DNA of 64,000 nucleotides. It comes from Sialis fuliginosa (lineage: Eukaryota > Arthropoda > Insecta > Megaloptera > Sialidae). A program made the translations under genes and the position numbers. Numbering within the stretch: the first letter of the stretch is position 1; every line of letters starts with the position of its first letter. Location of the stretch: positions 15,066,001 to 15,130,000 of the forward strand of contig OY540810.1 of assembly GCA_961205875.1 (NCBI GenBank). Direction: 5' to 3'. Shown one piece after another: positions 44,942 to 58,400 of this stretch. The notes below the pieces were generated by a model, which saw only the letters and a list, made by a program, of their open reading frames with translations, was not told where the DNA came from and did not search any database.

Positions 44942-45949
44942 TAGAATCCAATTATTGTAATTTTTTACATATGAAATCATTCTGTTCAACTTTCAATGTA
45001 TCAAATACATTCTTAATAATTAATTTAAGTTGTGTTACAGCGCTTATTATTTCATTTTCTTTTAAATTGCTCTTTTTAATTGCAGAATAATACTCTATTA
45101 TTCAAAATTGATATGTATGAAAGCAAAAGCCACTTATATACCTATATAAATAAACGTATTACATGAATATTATGTATTAAAAAAAATTTTTTTACACTAA
45201 CCTGTCCATATCATATACGTTTGTGGGCGTTGAGTGAATCAGAAACAATATAATATACGATTAATATTTCCGCAGTACACTTTACTACACAGGCTCTTTA
45301 TAGATGAAAATAACAAATCTATCGAAAAGTAGATCTAATATAACATTATTGCTGGCAGTGAATTAAATATAAGTTTTAGATGTTTATTTGTATGTTTGTC
45401 AATCATGGAAGAGAATATCTTTTTGTAGCGGAAGCAAGTTTACGTACTGAATCACATTCGAACCTCAAGAAAATTAAAAACCATTACAGCAGTTCGAAAC
45501 AATCAAATACAATATAGATTAAAGAAATGAAGATAGTTTATCTTAACCCTAAAACACTAACGTCATCCAATTTCGTCTGTAAACGTAGATATTACTCAAA
45601 CGTTTAAAACTTGTTCCGCGAAATAGATAAATCAACGTACCGAAACCTCTTTGTCTAGCAAGTTCTGATTAGCTGACGGTGCGAACTAACACTAACGTTT
45701 CATAACCTCATTCTTAAACAAGGACTCATAACTAAAATGTCATCGGTGTATCACTGGGCTTCAAAAAAAGAATTATTATTTGGAGTTATAAAATGAATTG
45801 ATAATAACAATTAACAGAAAAACGGCTATTTTCAACCAACACCCAGAGGAAAAGTCCCTAGTTTGTAATAGTTTTAAATTATATTTGAATTTGTTTGTGA
45901 GAGAGAGATAATGGTTGCAAATAGACGTCATTATCTAGCGAGCTCTAAT

Positions 45950-46213
45950 CATAGTGATAATATAACATAGAGAAGGTGTGTCATAGTACTCACAGTACTT
46001 CATGTACGTGTAAGTGACGCTTAAATAATAAGAGAAAGAAAACCCATTAGTTCTCAAGCGGGAATAAGACGGAAGTATATCCGCGTCAACGTGTACTGCA
46101 CTCTGAACATGTTTTTAACAAAGATGGAATAGATTACTCACTATAATACCTTTCTTTTACTTTCTACCGAAGATTCGCTTATTCGGCTGCCTCTATGTTA
46201 TATTATCTCTATG
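45950..46213. mobile_element. 264-bp hAT-type MITE (family F2), 7/8 TSD
   Basis: Left end CATAGTGATAATATAACATA, right end reversed CATAGAGATAATATAACATA, extending through GAG. Flanks GCTCTAAT (45942-45949) and GCTCTATT (46214-46221) differ at one base. Same family as 30218-30365, which has a perfect duplication, and as the ends at 43578, 44403 and 20598. Confidence 0.82.
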
Positions 46214-46221
46214 GCTCTATT

Positions 46222-47770
46222 TGGCTAACTGTTATGAACGGTTATTGTTTTAGGGTTAATAGATCGGCAAAACCGAATGTACAAATATCAAAAGTAATTT
46301 TCTTAGGAACTTGAACTCGTATAGGCCTCTGTAAAGTTAAACTGCCAGTATGTTTTATTTTTCCAATCGTTAATCCCGTTTGTTTCTTACCGGTAGGTTC
46401 TGAACACAATTTAGTAGTAAATAATTGTCGTACTGTAATTGTTCACGACATCTTAAATGTGTGAATCCGTTACTTTGCGTCGACAATTACAACTATTATA
46501 TATTATACAATTTCATAGAGTTAAAAATTGACCTAATTCTAAAATATTTTATATACATGCATAAGTTGTATCAACTGACACAAGAAAATTCGTTCGCCTA
46601 AAATGCTTGATCGAATATAATATTTATTTGTTTGGTGAATATATTCGCTATGAAACGAAGTTTATCAAGGTGCTGACGAATTTTATTTGTCTTTGTCATA
46701 GATATCATTAAGATATCTTTTGTTGGAAATTTGGAAAAACTCATATACCGGGTGTTCCAGACCACCCGTCCACTATGTTTTACACCCAAACTAAAACCCC
46801 CCCTTAGGGGGTAGTTTGAGGGGTACATGCCCGTTTCTCAGCAAAATCAAATGGAACGGTTATATTCAAAAATACTTAATTTTAAAGGTCATAAAAAAGT
46901 AAGAAACTTTTATAAAAAATTTTTTTTCATACATTCAATTGTTTAAAAAATATGGCGACTTGTTCTCAAATTTTAGGGCTTTACCAAAAGTGCTCTAGTT
47001 TCGTTAAATATTTATATAATATTTATATAATATATTTATATAATTATATAATATATTTTATCCAATTGCGGATAATTCAAAAATTTTAAATAGAACGATA
47101 AATCAATTAGTACTTTATATTAAAAAATATATTTAAATCAACTTTTGTTAAGAAAAAATTAATTAAAAAAAAAATATTATTTATTGGCTAGGCCAGATTT
47201 GTATATTTAATGGTTGATGGTAAATATAATAACTTTTTATTTATTAAAGATAATGAATACAAGTAAAAAGCAGTACGTTCCTCTAAAAATAAGCGATATG
47301 TTGCACTAATAATAATTTCATTTTAATGTCATTGAAGATTTGAAACTAAAAGGCGAAAAAAAGTATTTGAAAATATTTTTTTCAGTCTATAACCAGGTTG
47401 TCATAAGCAATGTGCCTAAGCTTCGATTTATCTATGCACCATTATTTGAAAAAGTATTGAAAAAAATTTTTTTTTCTTAATGGCTTCATATAATTGGATG
47501 AATTTTTGAGGAAAACTTAAGGTTGATACTTATAAGATCTTATTTCATTTTTACTAATTTTGTTCATAGCAAAATGTGCCAAACACAATCCTGAATTTTT
47601 TTCAAAAAGTCCTTTTTTAATATTCTAAAACATTTCCATGAATCATTTTTTGTCTGTGGGAGAACATAATTAATAATAAATATACTTTTGACAAAATTGA
47701 AATCATAAATTTTTTAGTTAGTATTTCATGGTTCAAATAAAAAAATTTCATAAAAGCCAAGAAAACAAGA
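46222..47770. other. No gene; AT-rich with a G/C-rich inverted patch
   Basis: 46740-46830 contains CCGGGTGTTCCAGACCACCC and a CCCCCCCTTAGGGGG hairpin, probably the end of an unbounded mobile element. The rest is AT-rich with no structure I can support. Confidence 0.5.
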
Positions 47771-47778
47771 ATTACAAC

Positions 47779-48646
47779 TATAGATGAAACGGATAGTGTT
47801 TTGGCCGGATACCGAATATCCGGCGAGCTGTAAGGCCGGATGGCCGGATATCCGGCGGCCAAATATACGTTTTTCTAGCAAAAAATATATGAAAAAACAT
47901 GTTTGTAGCCTATAAACATTTATAATTTTAGTGTTTAGTCATACTTATAACATAAGTACACATAAAACTTTAAACAGGGTGCATTTTATAATTAAATAAT
48001 TTGTTTCCAATTTTTAATTTTTGACGTAGGTCTATTGTTATATACAGGTCAATTTAACACAATTATTTCTCTTTTCTACTCAATATGTCCAAAGCTTATT
48101 TATTTTAGTAGAACCATTAAATAATTTTGCAAAAGCTTAGGTAGAGTTTTTGAACACAAAATTGGACAGGAATGGTAATTTTTCATAAATCGCTATGTTT
48201 GTAGTTCTACTAAATGTGATTAAAATTGATTAAAAATGATTTTTTAATATATCCGGATTGCACACCTTATAGAGAATTGTCTAGTCTTTAATTTTTGTCC
48301 TGTAATTTTTTCACGTGCAAATATTCATATGCTAATAGTCAAATCTCATAGAGTGCGTCATACCGTATGCGAATATATAGTCATACTTTACACCGTAACG
48401 AAGGTGTATACAAAAAATCAGCTAACTGCTATTTTTTCGCAGATTGAATAAATTTATATCTAAAATTAATGGACTACAAGTCAATTTTGTATTATTTGCG
48501 TCACAAATATTTTTTCTTGCAGTTTTTAAATAAAAAATTGTAGTTTTTAATTATCCGGCCGGATAATTCGTTACTATCCGGTATTCAGCCGGATAACAAA
48601 ATAATGCCGGATACCGAATAGTTACCGGATATCCGTTTCATCTCTA
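47779..48646. mobile_element. 868-bp non-autonomous hAT element, perfect 8-bp TSD
   Basis: Flanked by ATTACAAC on both sides (47771-47778 and 48647-48654). TIRs are TATAGATGAAACGGATA (left) and TAGAGATGAAACGGATA (right, reversed). Subterminal regions are packed with short CCGGATA/TATCCGG repeats on both strands, as in hAT transposase binding sites. The 8-bp duplication and end structure place it in hAT. No transposase frame is present. Confidence 0.88.
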
Positions 48647-48964
48647 ATTACAACCATAACATACTATGTAAACAATAGCTATCATTATTTTTCATGTAGT
48701 TGCTTCCTTGCGATATCGAAGATACGGGAAACTTTGTGATTGTTTTAAGATGAGAAAAAAAATTGTTCTCCGATTTCAAAATTTTAACTTGATCTTTCTG
48801 TTTCAGGTGAAGACAAAAACTTTTTGTACCATGTCTGTCTGTTGAGTGAATCCTTGTCACATGCATAACTCATGATAACCGATATTAATGACTTGGTTGG
48901 ATGGTTGGGTCTGGCTTGAGGACGGTCCCATTTCAAAATCATCAAAATCGTGTGTAAGGGGGAG

Positions 48965-49215
48965 AAAGAAGACACATGCTACGTGAAAATTTTATAGAAT
49001 CTTTTTTGTAGAGCATTCAATTTCCTATAATATAGGTCTACAAAGTTTGTTGTAAAATATTCTCTTACAAAGATTTATCTCAATTTGCTTTAAAAAATTG
49101 TCATTTGTTTTTTTTAAATTGCTATTTACTTTGATATATTAAATGTCATTTTGACGTTTTAAATATTATTTTAACGAATAGATTTACTTTGAAATTGTCA
49201 AAAAATTTAAAATAT
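48965..49215 (-). repeat. Dispersed repeat (family F3), minus orientation
   Basis: Shares GTAGAGCATTCAATTTCCTA, TAATATAGGTCTACAAA and CTTTGATATATTAAATGTCA with the opposite strand of 25640-25880. A short trace lies near 9150-9180. Confidence 0.65.
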
Positions 49216-49613
49216 ACAAAAAAAAATCAAGTGTGTCTTAAAAAAAATTTTGAACTGATATTTTTTAGTAAAATTGTATAAAAATTAAATGGTTAACCAA
49301 TGGCAATTTCGGTTTTTATTTAATTTTTTTTTACATATTTAAGAGATATCTTAATGATACCTGTCTTTATATCTTTCTTTTTTTTCTGTCTGGGAGTTTT
49401 CGAACACTAAAGTGATAAACTTTTGATAAATTAATGATCTCAAACTTGGTTTATCTTAAAGTCCACAGAATAATAACAATAAGATATCTTTTATTTTATT
49501 AAAGACATCTTTATGAGATCATTCAGAGTTTTTTTTTTGCTATCTGGGAGTTTTTGAACATTACTTTTTTATCAGAGACAAATTTCTCAGAAATAAGTAA
49601 TGGCTGGAATCAA

Positions 49614-49866
49614 TTAACACGTTGTGTACGGTAAACATGGTTCCCGTGTCCATACAAATATTGTAGCCTCGCGGTGAACACGGTAGCCATGCTCAGTGAG
49701 CTAGTAGGATACAAATGCCCAATATTCTTTAATAAATTGATTTTATATTTTCATTTTTAAGTTACTTATGGTATTTTTTTTTTAGTTTTTTTTTTACTTT
49801 TTTAAAATTTGTAAAATTTGCCAGCCACGCACGAATGTAATAATTTGTTCGCATTGAATGAGTTAA
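49614..49866. mobile_element. Possible TTAA-flanked (piggyBac-type) small element
   Basis: TTAA followed by CACGTTGTGTACGG at the left. At the right, CGCATTGAATGAG precedes TTAA; reversed this is TTAACTCATTCAATGCG. The ends resemble each other only partly, and TTAA is frequent in AT-rich DNA. The interior (GGTTCCCGTG, GCGGTGAACACGG) is richer in G+C than the surroundings. Confidence 0.35.
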
Positions 49867-50407
49867 CAAATGAAAATTTTGTACTTTATCCTCCGAGAGA
49901 GCGTGATCATTAATAACTGTTAACCTAACCGAAGATATGAAAGCTTATCATCTTAAAACTACAAATATTTTTCGATTGTCGTGAAAATCAACTCTTGTAC
50001 TATGTAATATTTTTTTATATAATGTTTGAATTTATTTCTGTTAAGTCTATTAAATGTAATTGATAAATCATAAAAGGGTAATGTGTATATTTGATTTGTT
50101 AATTACGTATCCATATTGTTGTATTAATTATTCTAAAAATTAAGTACTTATTCATTGTCATAGGTTTCCATTTGATATTTCAATAAGAAAACTACGAAGT
50201 ATTGAATTAAATAATAGCAAATATAAACGTCGAGTTTTGTTGTGTCAGTTGAATATTTTTAGATTAAAAGTAGTGTATTTCATTATGATTGTTTATATAC
50301 CTATGAAATTATCTAACGGATAAATGTGTATTTATTTAAGGTACATTATTATATTTATATTACAGTTGATAAAATAAATTACTATATATTTTTATAACAA
50401 AGCTACA

Positions 50408-50447
50408 TTATATATATATATTATATATATATGTATATATATATATA
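50408..50447. repeat. (TA)n microsatellite
   Basis: Interrupted alternating TA run of about 40 bp. Confidence 0.9.
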
Positions 50448-50864
50448 TTTCATCTATTTATAAGTGTTCAGTTTTCGTTTCAAACTTTCTCAAAATATAT
50501 TTAACACGAATATAAAATCAACATACTTTTAGAATTAAAAAATTAATATCAACAAGAACGTAATAATTCAATATAAATATCGTAATGCAAAATTGAATAT
50601 GAAAAGTCATCGAATATCTGTAGACGACATTCAAAACATTGTCTTTTTTTTATACAGTCAACATTAATAATAAATCATATAAAAACAAATAAAAAGCTGA
50701 AACCAAATAAGACGTTAAAATCAGTATTTTAAGCTAATATCCAAGCTTTATTCAATGTATTTCAGTAAAAACAACTGTTATTTGGGATAAATTGGAAGGA
50801 AACGCTACTGGAAATGGTTCGTCACTTTTGATTAGAAATAACAAAATTTGATTAATGTTAAGGA

Positions 50865-51520
50865 ATCAATGATGAACATTGTTGAGAAACATTTAAAGTT
50901 CTGATTTTTTTTAGATATTTTTACAAAAACTGTTTGAAAAATTACATATTTTGTCAACATAATTTGTAATATTTCAACATATTCTGACTGCAAAAGAATC
51001 AATAAATTTTGATAATTTAAAATAAAAGTCTAACGTCCAGTATTATCAAGTTTAACTAAATTCTCCATTAACTAACTGTCATATTAGTAACAGAACCAAG
51101 CATAATATATTTAATCAAATGAGTTTTTAATTTTCTACACTATGTTTTGACAATGTATATTATGTACATTTTTCATTGAGAGCCTTAATATTCATTTAAA
51201 TTACGTTTGTAATAAACAAAATTTAGGTTAAAGGAGCATTTAGCACTAAAGGAGCTTTAAATTGGTTGATAATATCGGGCACTAATCTTGTAATATTTGA
51301 CGAAAGTGATGAAATCAATGACAGATATTAAAAAAAATATCAAACATTGTCAAGAAATGTTTAAAAGTTCTGAAATTCTCCGATATATTCCAACAAAAAT
51401 CAAGAGTTTAAAAAATTACATATTTTTTGTCATGATTTTTTGTCTGAAAATGTTTAAAAACATAATTTATTGTTCATCAACATATTATGACTGCAAAAGA
51501 ATCAATAGCTTTTGACAAAA
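50865..51520 (+). repeat. Two diverged direct copies of a ~200-bp segment
   Basis: Segments near 50865-51025 and 51310-51520 share AAACATT...AAGTTCTGA, AAAAATTACATATTTT, then CAACATATT with GACTGCAAAAGAATCAATA in the same order. This is an old local duplication about 440-500 bp apart, not an open gene pair. Confidence 0.65.
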
Positions 51521-52394
51521 TTAAAAAAAAATGTCAAATATCATTTTCTTTTTTGATATTAAAAAAAAATGACATTATAACGAAATTTTTTGATAATATC
51601 GTATTTCAACATTTTGACACACTACTTACAACAGAATTTTATTGTTTTTTATATTTTTCAATGGACAATTTCTAGAAACGGACATAATGATATGCTGAAA
51701 TCTGGCAAAATTGTAAGGTAATTCTCATTAATGAGATAATTTTGCTTTGATATTACATATTTAGATAAAGTAGTACAGATCAAAATTTAAAAATTGACAG
51801 GTCCAAAAAATTGGTCTAAAAATGACTTTTTTGCCTTAATATGTTAAATTTTTGGAGAAAAAATCTGACAAAATTGAATAAACATATTTGGTTTCAGCTT
51901 TCTGAATTTTGCACGCTTCAAACTAATTACAATTTGAGACGAGCGATCTACTACGATTAAAGTAAAATGATAATATCTAGCTAAACCACGTAACGAATTG
52001 AACAAAACAACACTACCATCACAGCTCTGAACCAGATGAATAATGAAGGTCTTTTTACAATATCTAAACATCTCACTTTTGTTGTCGATCCTGTGTATTT
52101 GATTCAATACACGCTAATAGATTATCGTCCACGTCCGTACATACAAACACAACCGTATAAGCATATAATACAGTACATTTGTATTTACCAACGTGAATCT
52201 AAGAAACAAATATTCAAACAAAATTGATATTTTCAATGAATCTTTCACAAAAAATATCGTTAATAAATTAAATATTTTATCTTCATCGATTAATTTATAA
52301 AATATATTTATTAGATTAACATTTACGTAGAACATTTGTCTGTTCGTTCAATATATTTCACAGGGCAATTATAACAACAACTGATAATCTTGAT

Positions 52395-52461
52395 TCAGTT
52401 ATCATTATTACTGTCGGACATTCCGGCTTGCTTTGAAATGTCGTTTTGACTAGAAGAACAT
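52395..52461 (-). CDS. CAMTA: CAMTA terminal coding exon 15 with stop
   Basis: 67 nt after a 56-bp intron. Acceptor CTTTACAG|A completes an Arg codon, then CSSSQNDISKQAGMSDSNND, N and TGA (52395-52397). The short polar end agrees with the usual CAMTA C-terminus. The 3' UTR continues leftward; AATAAA occurs on this strand at 52307-52312, but AT-rich DNA makes that a weak polyadenylation call. A longer alternative C-terminus cannot be excluded. Confidence 0.85.
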
Positions 52462-55400
52462 CTGTAAAGAGAACTGATTTTAATAGAGTTATTGAGCAAT
52501 CATACGTTTATACGTACCTGTTATTTGGGCCGGTGTAAGCTGAACTGATTCCTCGAGAGGGCGACCTTTGGCGGACATCCACTAACTGGTCCGACTGCTT
52601 CTCTTTTTCTGCTCGTTCTTTCTGTAATCTACAGATTAAATGTTAGTTTATTATTACACCAGTGGAGCGGATCGTGTGGAGTTAGAATTACACGATGACG
52701 GTGGAAAGCTAATACTAAATAAGCAATTAAAAAACAATATTTTAGTTTGATTTTATGTTAAACTTTGAAAGCTTATATCTCTGGAACTAATAAATAAAAT
52801 ACCATTGAGTGTGGTTTGAAATATTGATTTTAACAGTATGTTTAACTAAATATTGGCGCTAGTTTCAGCATTCCACCGTCGTTATACTTTTATATAAATA
52901 GCGTATATTATGCATTAACTTACCATGCTTCCTACAGTTTCATCCCATATACTATAGGAGAGCATTGCAATAAATTTGTTGAAATTAAAATTAACGTACT
53001 TTGAATTATAACAATTATGATATGATATTTAACATTTTACCGATAAAAAAAGCAGCACTATAATAGATGACGAAATATAAATTTTATAAATCACAGTTGT
53101 TACTAACTGGTTTTAAGATATGCTTTGATACGGGATCCGTAAGTGAAGGGATAATAATAATATTTGTAAGTATATTTATACCATTGATTGCTGTATCTCT
53201 AGTAAGTGACCTATTTGTAAACTCGGCGACCCCCCTCAACCTGTTTTATTCAATTCAAATGTGAGAATAGAATATGCATGCACGTTACTTACTTTTTAAC
53301 CAAATATAAAATACAAGTTCTAAGCTACGTGAAGTTAATTATAGCTCTTAAGGCCCTTTTCGCTCTTTGTAAATACGTCACATTTTTAGTACAGTATAAA
53401 TTCGGTAAAATGTTAATATAGTCTATTCAGGTTTAGATCGGTACCAAGTGACAATTTTATGATTAGACCACGCCCCGATGTACTGCTCACCACTAAGTTT
53501 TCAAAGGCCGCTATTACATTAATATTTTTGTTTATATTGTTTCTATGATTATTTTTTTTACATATTTATTTGATAGTGTAATAGCGACCTAAAACACATA
53601 GAAATTTAATTTATTATATATTTCTCAAATAATATATTAATAATCAAATGGATGACATTCCATTATCCTTTCTCTAGGAATATTAAATGATAGGTTAGTT
53701 AGTTCATTTAAAATTGATTATTACATTTCAAAACATTAAAATTTCATATTGTTTATTTTTCAAATCATTAATGCATGTTTAGTTTGGGAAATTTAATTAA
53801 ATTATACAGAGTACTTCACACTAGTAAAAATAAGTAGTGGACGTGTCTAACAATGCACAAATTGATACCGTTCTAAATGTGAATACAGTGGAATACAGAT
53901 AATAGAAAGTGATTATATATATATATTTTTAAAACTTACTTATTTTTGGATTGTCTCATGAACTGTTGTATTTTCCTTGCAGCTTGGTGTTGACGCCTTT
54001 GTGAATACGTTCGTCTAAAACATTACACATTGATGAAACAAAAATTCTTTGTATTGACTATTTTTTTAGTATATTTAACCCTTTAACTAAAGATCACAGC
54101 GCTTAATGGCAAAGACCATAGTAAAAAGGGTTAACATATAAAAACTGTGGTAATTAACATTTGTTCTATTTTTTAGATGTTAAAGTTATTTTTATTAAAA
54201 AGTATTATATACGCTATAAATATTGGTTCCAATATAAAATCAGGTCAGTGCATAAGTTTGTAGTGTTTTTTATTTTATTAAAGTTATATGAATTTATGGC
54301 AGATGCAGTCGGAGACAAAAGTAGCTAAATTTTAAAATTTTTAAATATCAGCACTCTAAATTTAGTAATAAAGGTATAAATGACATAAATTATAGTTGGT
54401 TGTTAACTTGTATATTTATATGAAGCTAATTTTCCCTCTCCTCTAACTATTTTGGTTTAATTGTAATGATTTTAATAAATCAGTACATATTATTTGACAT
54501 GGACTGTATAGGGCTCATTTTTGTCAATTTTAAATATAATTTGTGTTATTTATTGCTGTAAATTATAAGATATAGTTTATATCTACTATAAAAAATCGCA
54601 ACCGGTAATTTAGTACCCCGTGGCATTTAGAGAAATTTCCACTTTGTAAATTTATTACTAAAAGACTATTATGTAGATATAATATATAATTATTTCGTTA
54701 CATAACAGTTTTTTCCTAATGACAAAAATTAGTGTCATTGTCGGAAAAGCCCTTAATTTCACAAAAAATGTGAAATGTTTGACGTTCAATAGATGCCATA
54801 TTGCTGGAAAGTTTTGAGTCACGTAGTAGTGCGCAGCTATCTATATACTACATACCACAATTTGTACGGCACGGTAAATTTTAATTAAATTCGTTTAGTG
54901 TTATGTACAGAATATGTCGTTACTGACATCACAACTATCAAATACAATCAAATATCACGTGTTGATGTGTTAGAATAGATCTAATCTAACCTAACAAAAA
55001 CTAACCAATTCAAAACTATTCAACTCGATTTCGCCCCAATAGGTTGCCCTAAAAACTTTAAGGAACACAAGACAAACATACATATATTATTATATGCCTT
55101 TGCTGCATCATTAAAATATCTGACAGAAATAGATAATATGGGATCAAATTTAAGTGTCATTCTTCAAAAAATAAAATACAATTTCTAGATTACTGGTAGG
55201 TTTTTATAAATCCTTCCCTCTCTTTTCGTAATGTAGGTGTTCTAAAGAATATAATAATAGTGATTCTGGAATATTTCATTCAGTGGAAGTCATAAAGCCA
55301 CAGGGTCCAGCGATACCTCGCAACCCTTTATTAAATCATAAATGTAACAAATATATTAACAATTCTTCAATTGTTGTATTATAATCGTTAAGTGTCATTT

Positions 55401-58400
55401 CATTTTTACGGTTATGTTTTTATTATGATGATTTTAAAATAATTTAACTTGTTCATTAAATTCAAACAAATGTCAGAAAAGTGTACTTGACATTTAAATT
55501 TAACACAAACTATCTACAAAATTTAAAATTCCAAGAATCCTATGAACTTTTGCACTGACCTAATAAAATTAAATAATTATATGCAGGAACCACTATTTAC
55601 AGGAAAACACCAAGTAAATATAATAATTTTAATAAAACGTGTGGATCTGCGACGAAGACACACAGCGAGACGACCACAGCTACACAGAAGCAGTAGGGCC
55701 GGCGGACAGCGACGCCAGGGTGTGTTTTTAACTTACTTGAGTCCTGCCGATGCAGGCGTCCCCTCACGGCTGCCCTTACCCCCCTGCTCCCTGTAGTTGC
55801 GGTAGTAATTCTGTATGCAAACGGCCGCCTCCTGGCTTTTCTTGAACCGCTTGTGCTCGCAGTACGACCGGTATCCGTTCTGGATCACCATCGCCGCTCG
55901 TGTCATTTGTTTAAAGTAAGCGTACTGAAAAATGAATTCAAAATGTTTATATTTTATTTATTTTTAGCGGAAAAAATTTAAATACTTGACAGCTCTTATT
56001 ATTAGTGATCTAACCTAACCTGATTGTTTAATTTTGGCAGGATTAAGAAGTTTAAGGTTATGTACATTTTGACAATTCGTATTATTTTAAATATAATTAC
56101 CTGCTTATATCTTCTGTAGTAATTTTGGATTAAAATTGCAGCAGCTCTTTCTTTGTCTTGTTCCTCCAACTTTTTTCTACCTTTATATGATCTATACGCT
56201 TTCTGTATAATTTTTGCAGCTTCGTATAACTCCCGTTGTTCACGATCTACAATTATTAGGTAATTAAAAGTATGTTTAATTTATAACACAATGGTATTTA
56301 CCAGAAAGAGTAAGGTTAGAAAAATCTTTCTCGAAAAGACTTCCTGAGGCTTGGAAAAATTCACAAAAATCTGCAGTCGTTGGTGGCGGTGACGGTGAGT
56401 CAAGTGTGAACGAATTAGGAGACTGTAGACAACTAGATGATGCCGGACTAAGACTTGAACAAGGAGTTGCCACATCATAGTACCTATAAACAGTACATTA
56501 TAGATATTTAACACGTCATTGACTTCAACACTTCACAAAATACCTATAGTTATGATCAGAAAATTCAAAATTAAATTCGACAGGTTCGAATGGCGTTGAT
56601 GTTGAATGATCTAATAACGGTTCCATAAAAACATCCGAAAGGCTGTCAGGAGGGAGCGAGTAGTCCTGCGGACTCGGACTGTTATCTAACAACATATCTT
56701 CGCTTTCATTCTGGAAAGAAGATAAATAAATAACTGCAATTTTTATTTTTGTATATTATTTTTTACCTTTATCCGATCTGGTATCGCAGCGATAATTTGT
56801 TCGGCTAGTGTAAATACGCGGACATCTTGATCCCCTGAACAGAAATGTCATTTGAGATTTTTCGTTAATGTAACAATAAAACTATACATGTATAGCAACA
56901 CACACCATTTATATAAAACAAACAATTAGGTAGGTACCTCCAGTTTCAACAAAGTCTTGTAAATTTTCAAATGAACCAAACAGATATAAGCATAAATGCT
57001 GGATTTTGCTTTGTTTATTTGAAAATTGATTTTGACAAGGTTATTGAATTGACAGATCTGGATGAAACTGGAAGGTTATACTTTTAACATTTATAAGAAA
57101 TAAAATAACGATCTATTATAGTTTTAAGTAAAAAGATTAGCTATGATAAGATTTTATTTGAACGATGTTTTTAAAATTTTTTGTTCGAAGTGATTTAATT
57201 ACATAATAAAACGACTTAATTGGTTTGCATGCATTTAAAAGAAGCATTAAGAAATACACCAACAATTAATATAAATATAGTTGAATTGATTAATAAATGT
57301 ATATTTATTTATATTTAATGTATATATATATATTTATATTTACAATGAATGTAGTTGATTTTGTTGTATTAAAAGTGTTTAAAATGATGTTCGTATGTTA
57401 TAAAGTAAGTACATATAAGAAAAGAGAGTTCCATGTACGATCTACCTAGTTAAGTAAGCATGCAGCTATAAAGATAAGTGAATGTTAGTAAATGTAATCT
57501 GAAACACATTTAATATAATCATAAATAGTGTAGGTACAAATCTAAACAATATGTTAATTAAATACACAGAAGCAAACGATGAAAAATGCTAAGTTGGAAC
57601 GGTAGCTCAGGCTGCATTAACAACATATATTATATATATATATTTATATTAAAATCGAATATCTAGGGAAAAATTACACCAAACACAAAGTAGAGAGAGG
57701 GACACCGAATGTAACTGACCTACGACACTCGGTCTCTCGGAATCATCATCTGATACTGCTTCGACGTCAATGAGGGGGCTATCGCTGCGAGGCCCCCCTG
57801 TTACTTCGCCTACGTAATAAAAACAAAAAATAAACAAAACGTAGCCAAAATAGAACGCACACAGTGTTTTGTCAACATCGTACAACAGCTAGTTTTATGC
57901 AGACGTATAAATATGTACTAATTAAATTAAATCTGTAAGTCATATATACCTATTATTATAATTCATGTAATATATAGGGTGTTAGTCAGAATCGAGTGAT
58001 CATTGCTAACGTTGTTATTATTGAAGCTAGAAGATCGGTTAAATGGGCAAAGTATCAGTATTTTTTTCGGGATGAATAATGGCGGTCTTAAAAAACAATT
58101 GAATATTGAATTTCAGAGATATATTGAATATAACTTTTTTTAAATGGAATACTCTGTATATTATTATTGAATTTTATAGCTGAGAAAGTTTTATTTATAA
58201 AAGTGTAATACATGCATGCATGGTGGTAAAATTGATAGAAAAAAAGTTATAATAAGTATAAAATTAATAGAAAATACAAACAAATAATTAAAAATTTTAA
58301 AACAATAATTCCATGTTTTCATGCCATTTGTTCTTAGATTTTTAATGTTTTTGAATTTTATTGATAAAGATTATAATTTTTATCAATAACAATCAAAAAC

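Larger units (their letters stand above)
48655..52394. other. 3' flank of CAMTA: repeats, no gene
   Basis: Holds family F3 (48965-49215), a paired direct repeat near 49385 and 49540 (CTGGGAGTTTT with GAACA), a possible TTAA-flanked element (49614-49866), a TA microsatellite (50408-50447) and a diverged duplication (50865-51025, 51310-51520). The CAMTA 3' UTR must occupy some of the sequence just left of 52395. The longest open frames (for example 51297-51515) are AT-driven and overlap the duplication. Confidence 0.7.

Noticed and set aside
47617..47862. 81-codon frame with Tyr/Pro/Ile repeats (PAIRPYSSPDIRYPA)
   Set aside because: Produced by tandem CCGGATA motifs at the end of a hAT element.
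55737..55790. Alternative donor GGGG|GTAAGG inside the IQ 3/4 exon
   Set aside because: It leaves phase 1 while the next exon needs phase 2, so the reading frame would break.
56281..56514. 77-codon minus-strand frame
   Set aside because: Wrong frame over the SLSPASSSCLQSP exon and its intron.
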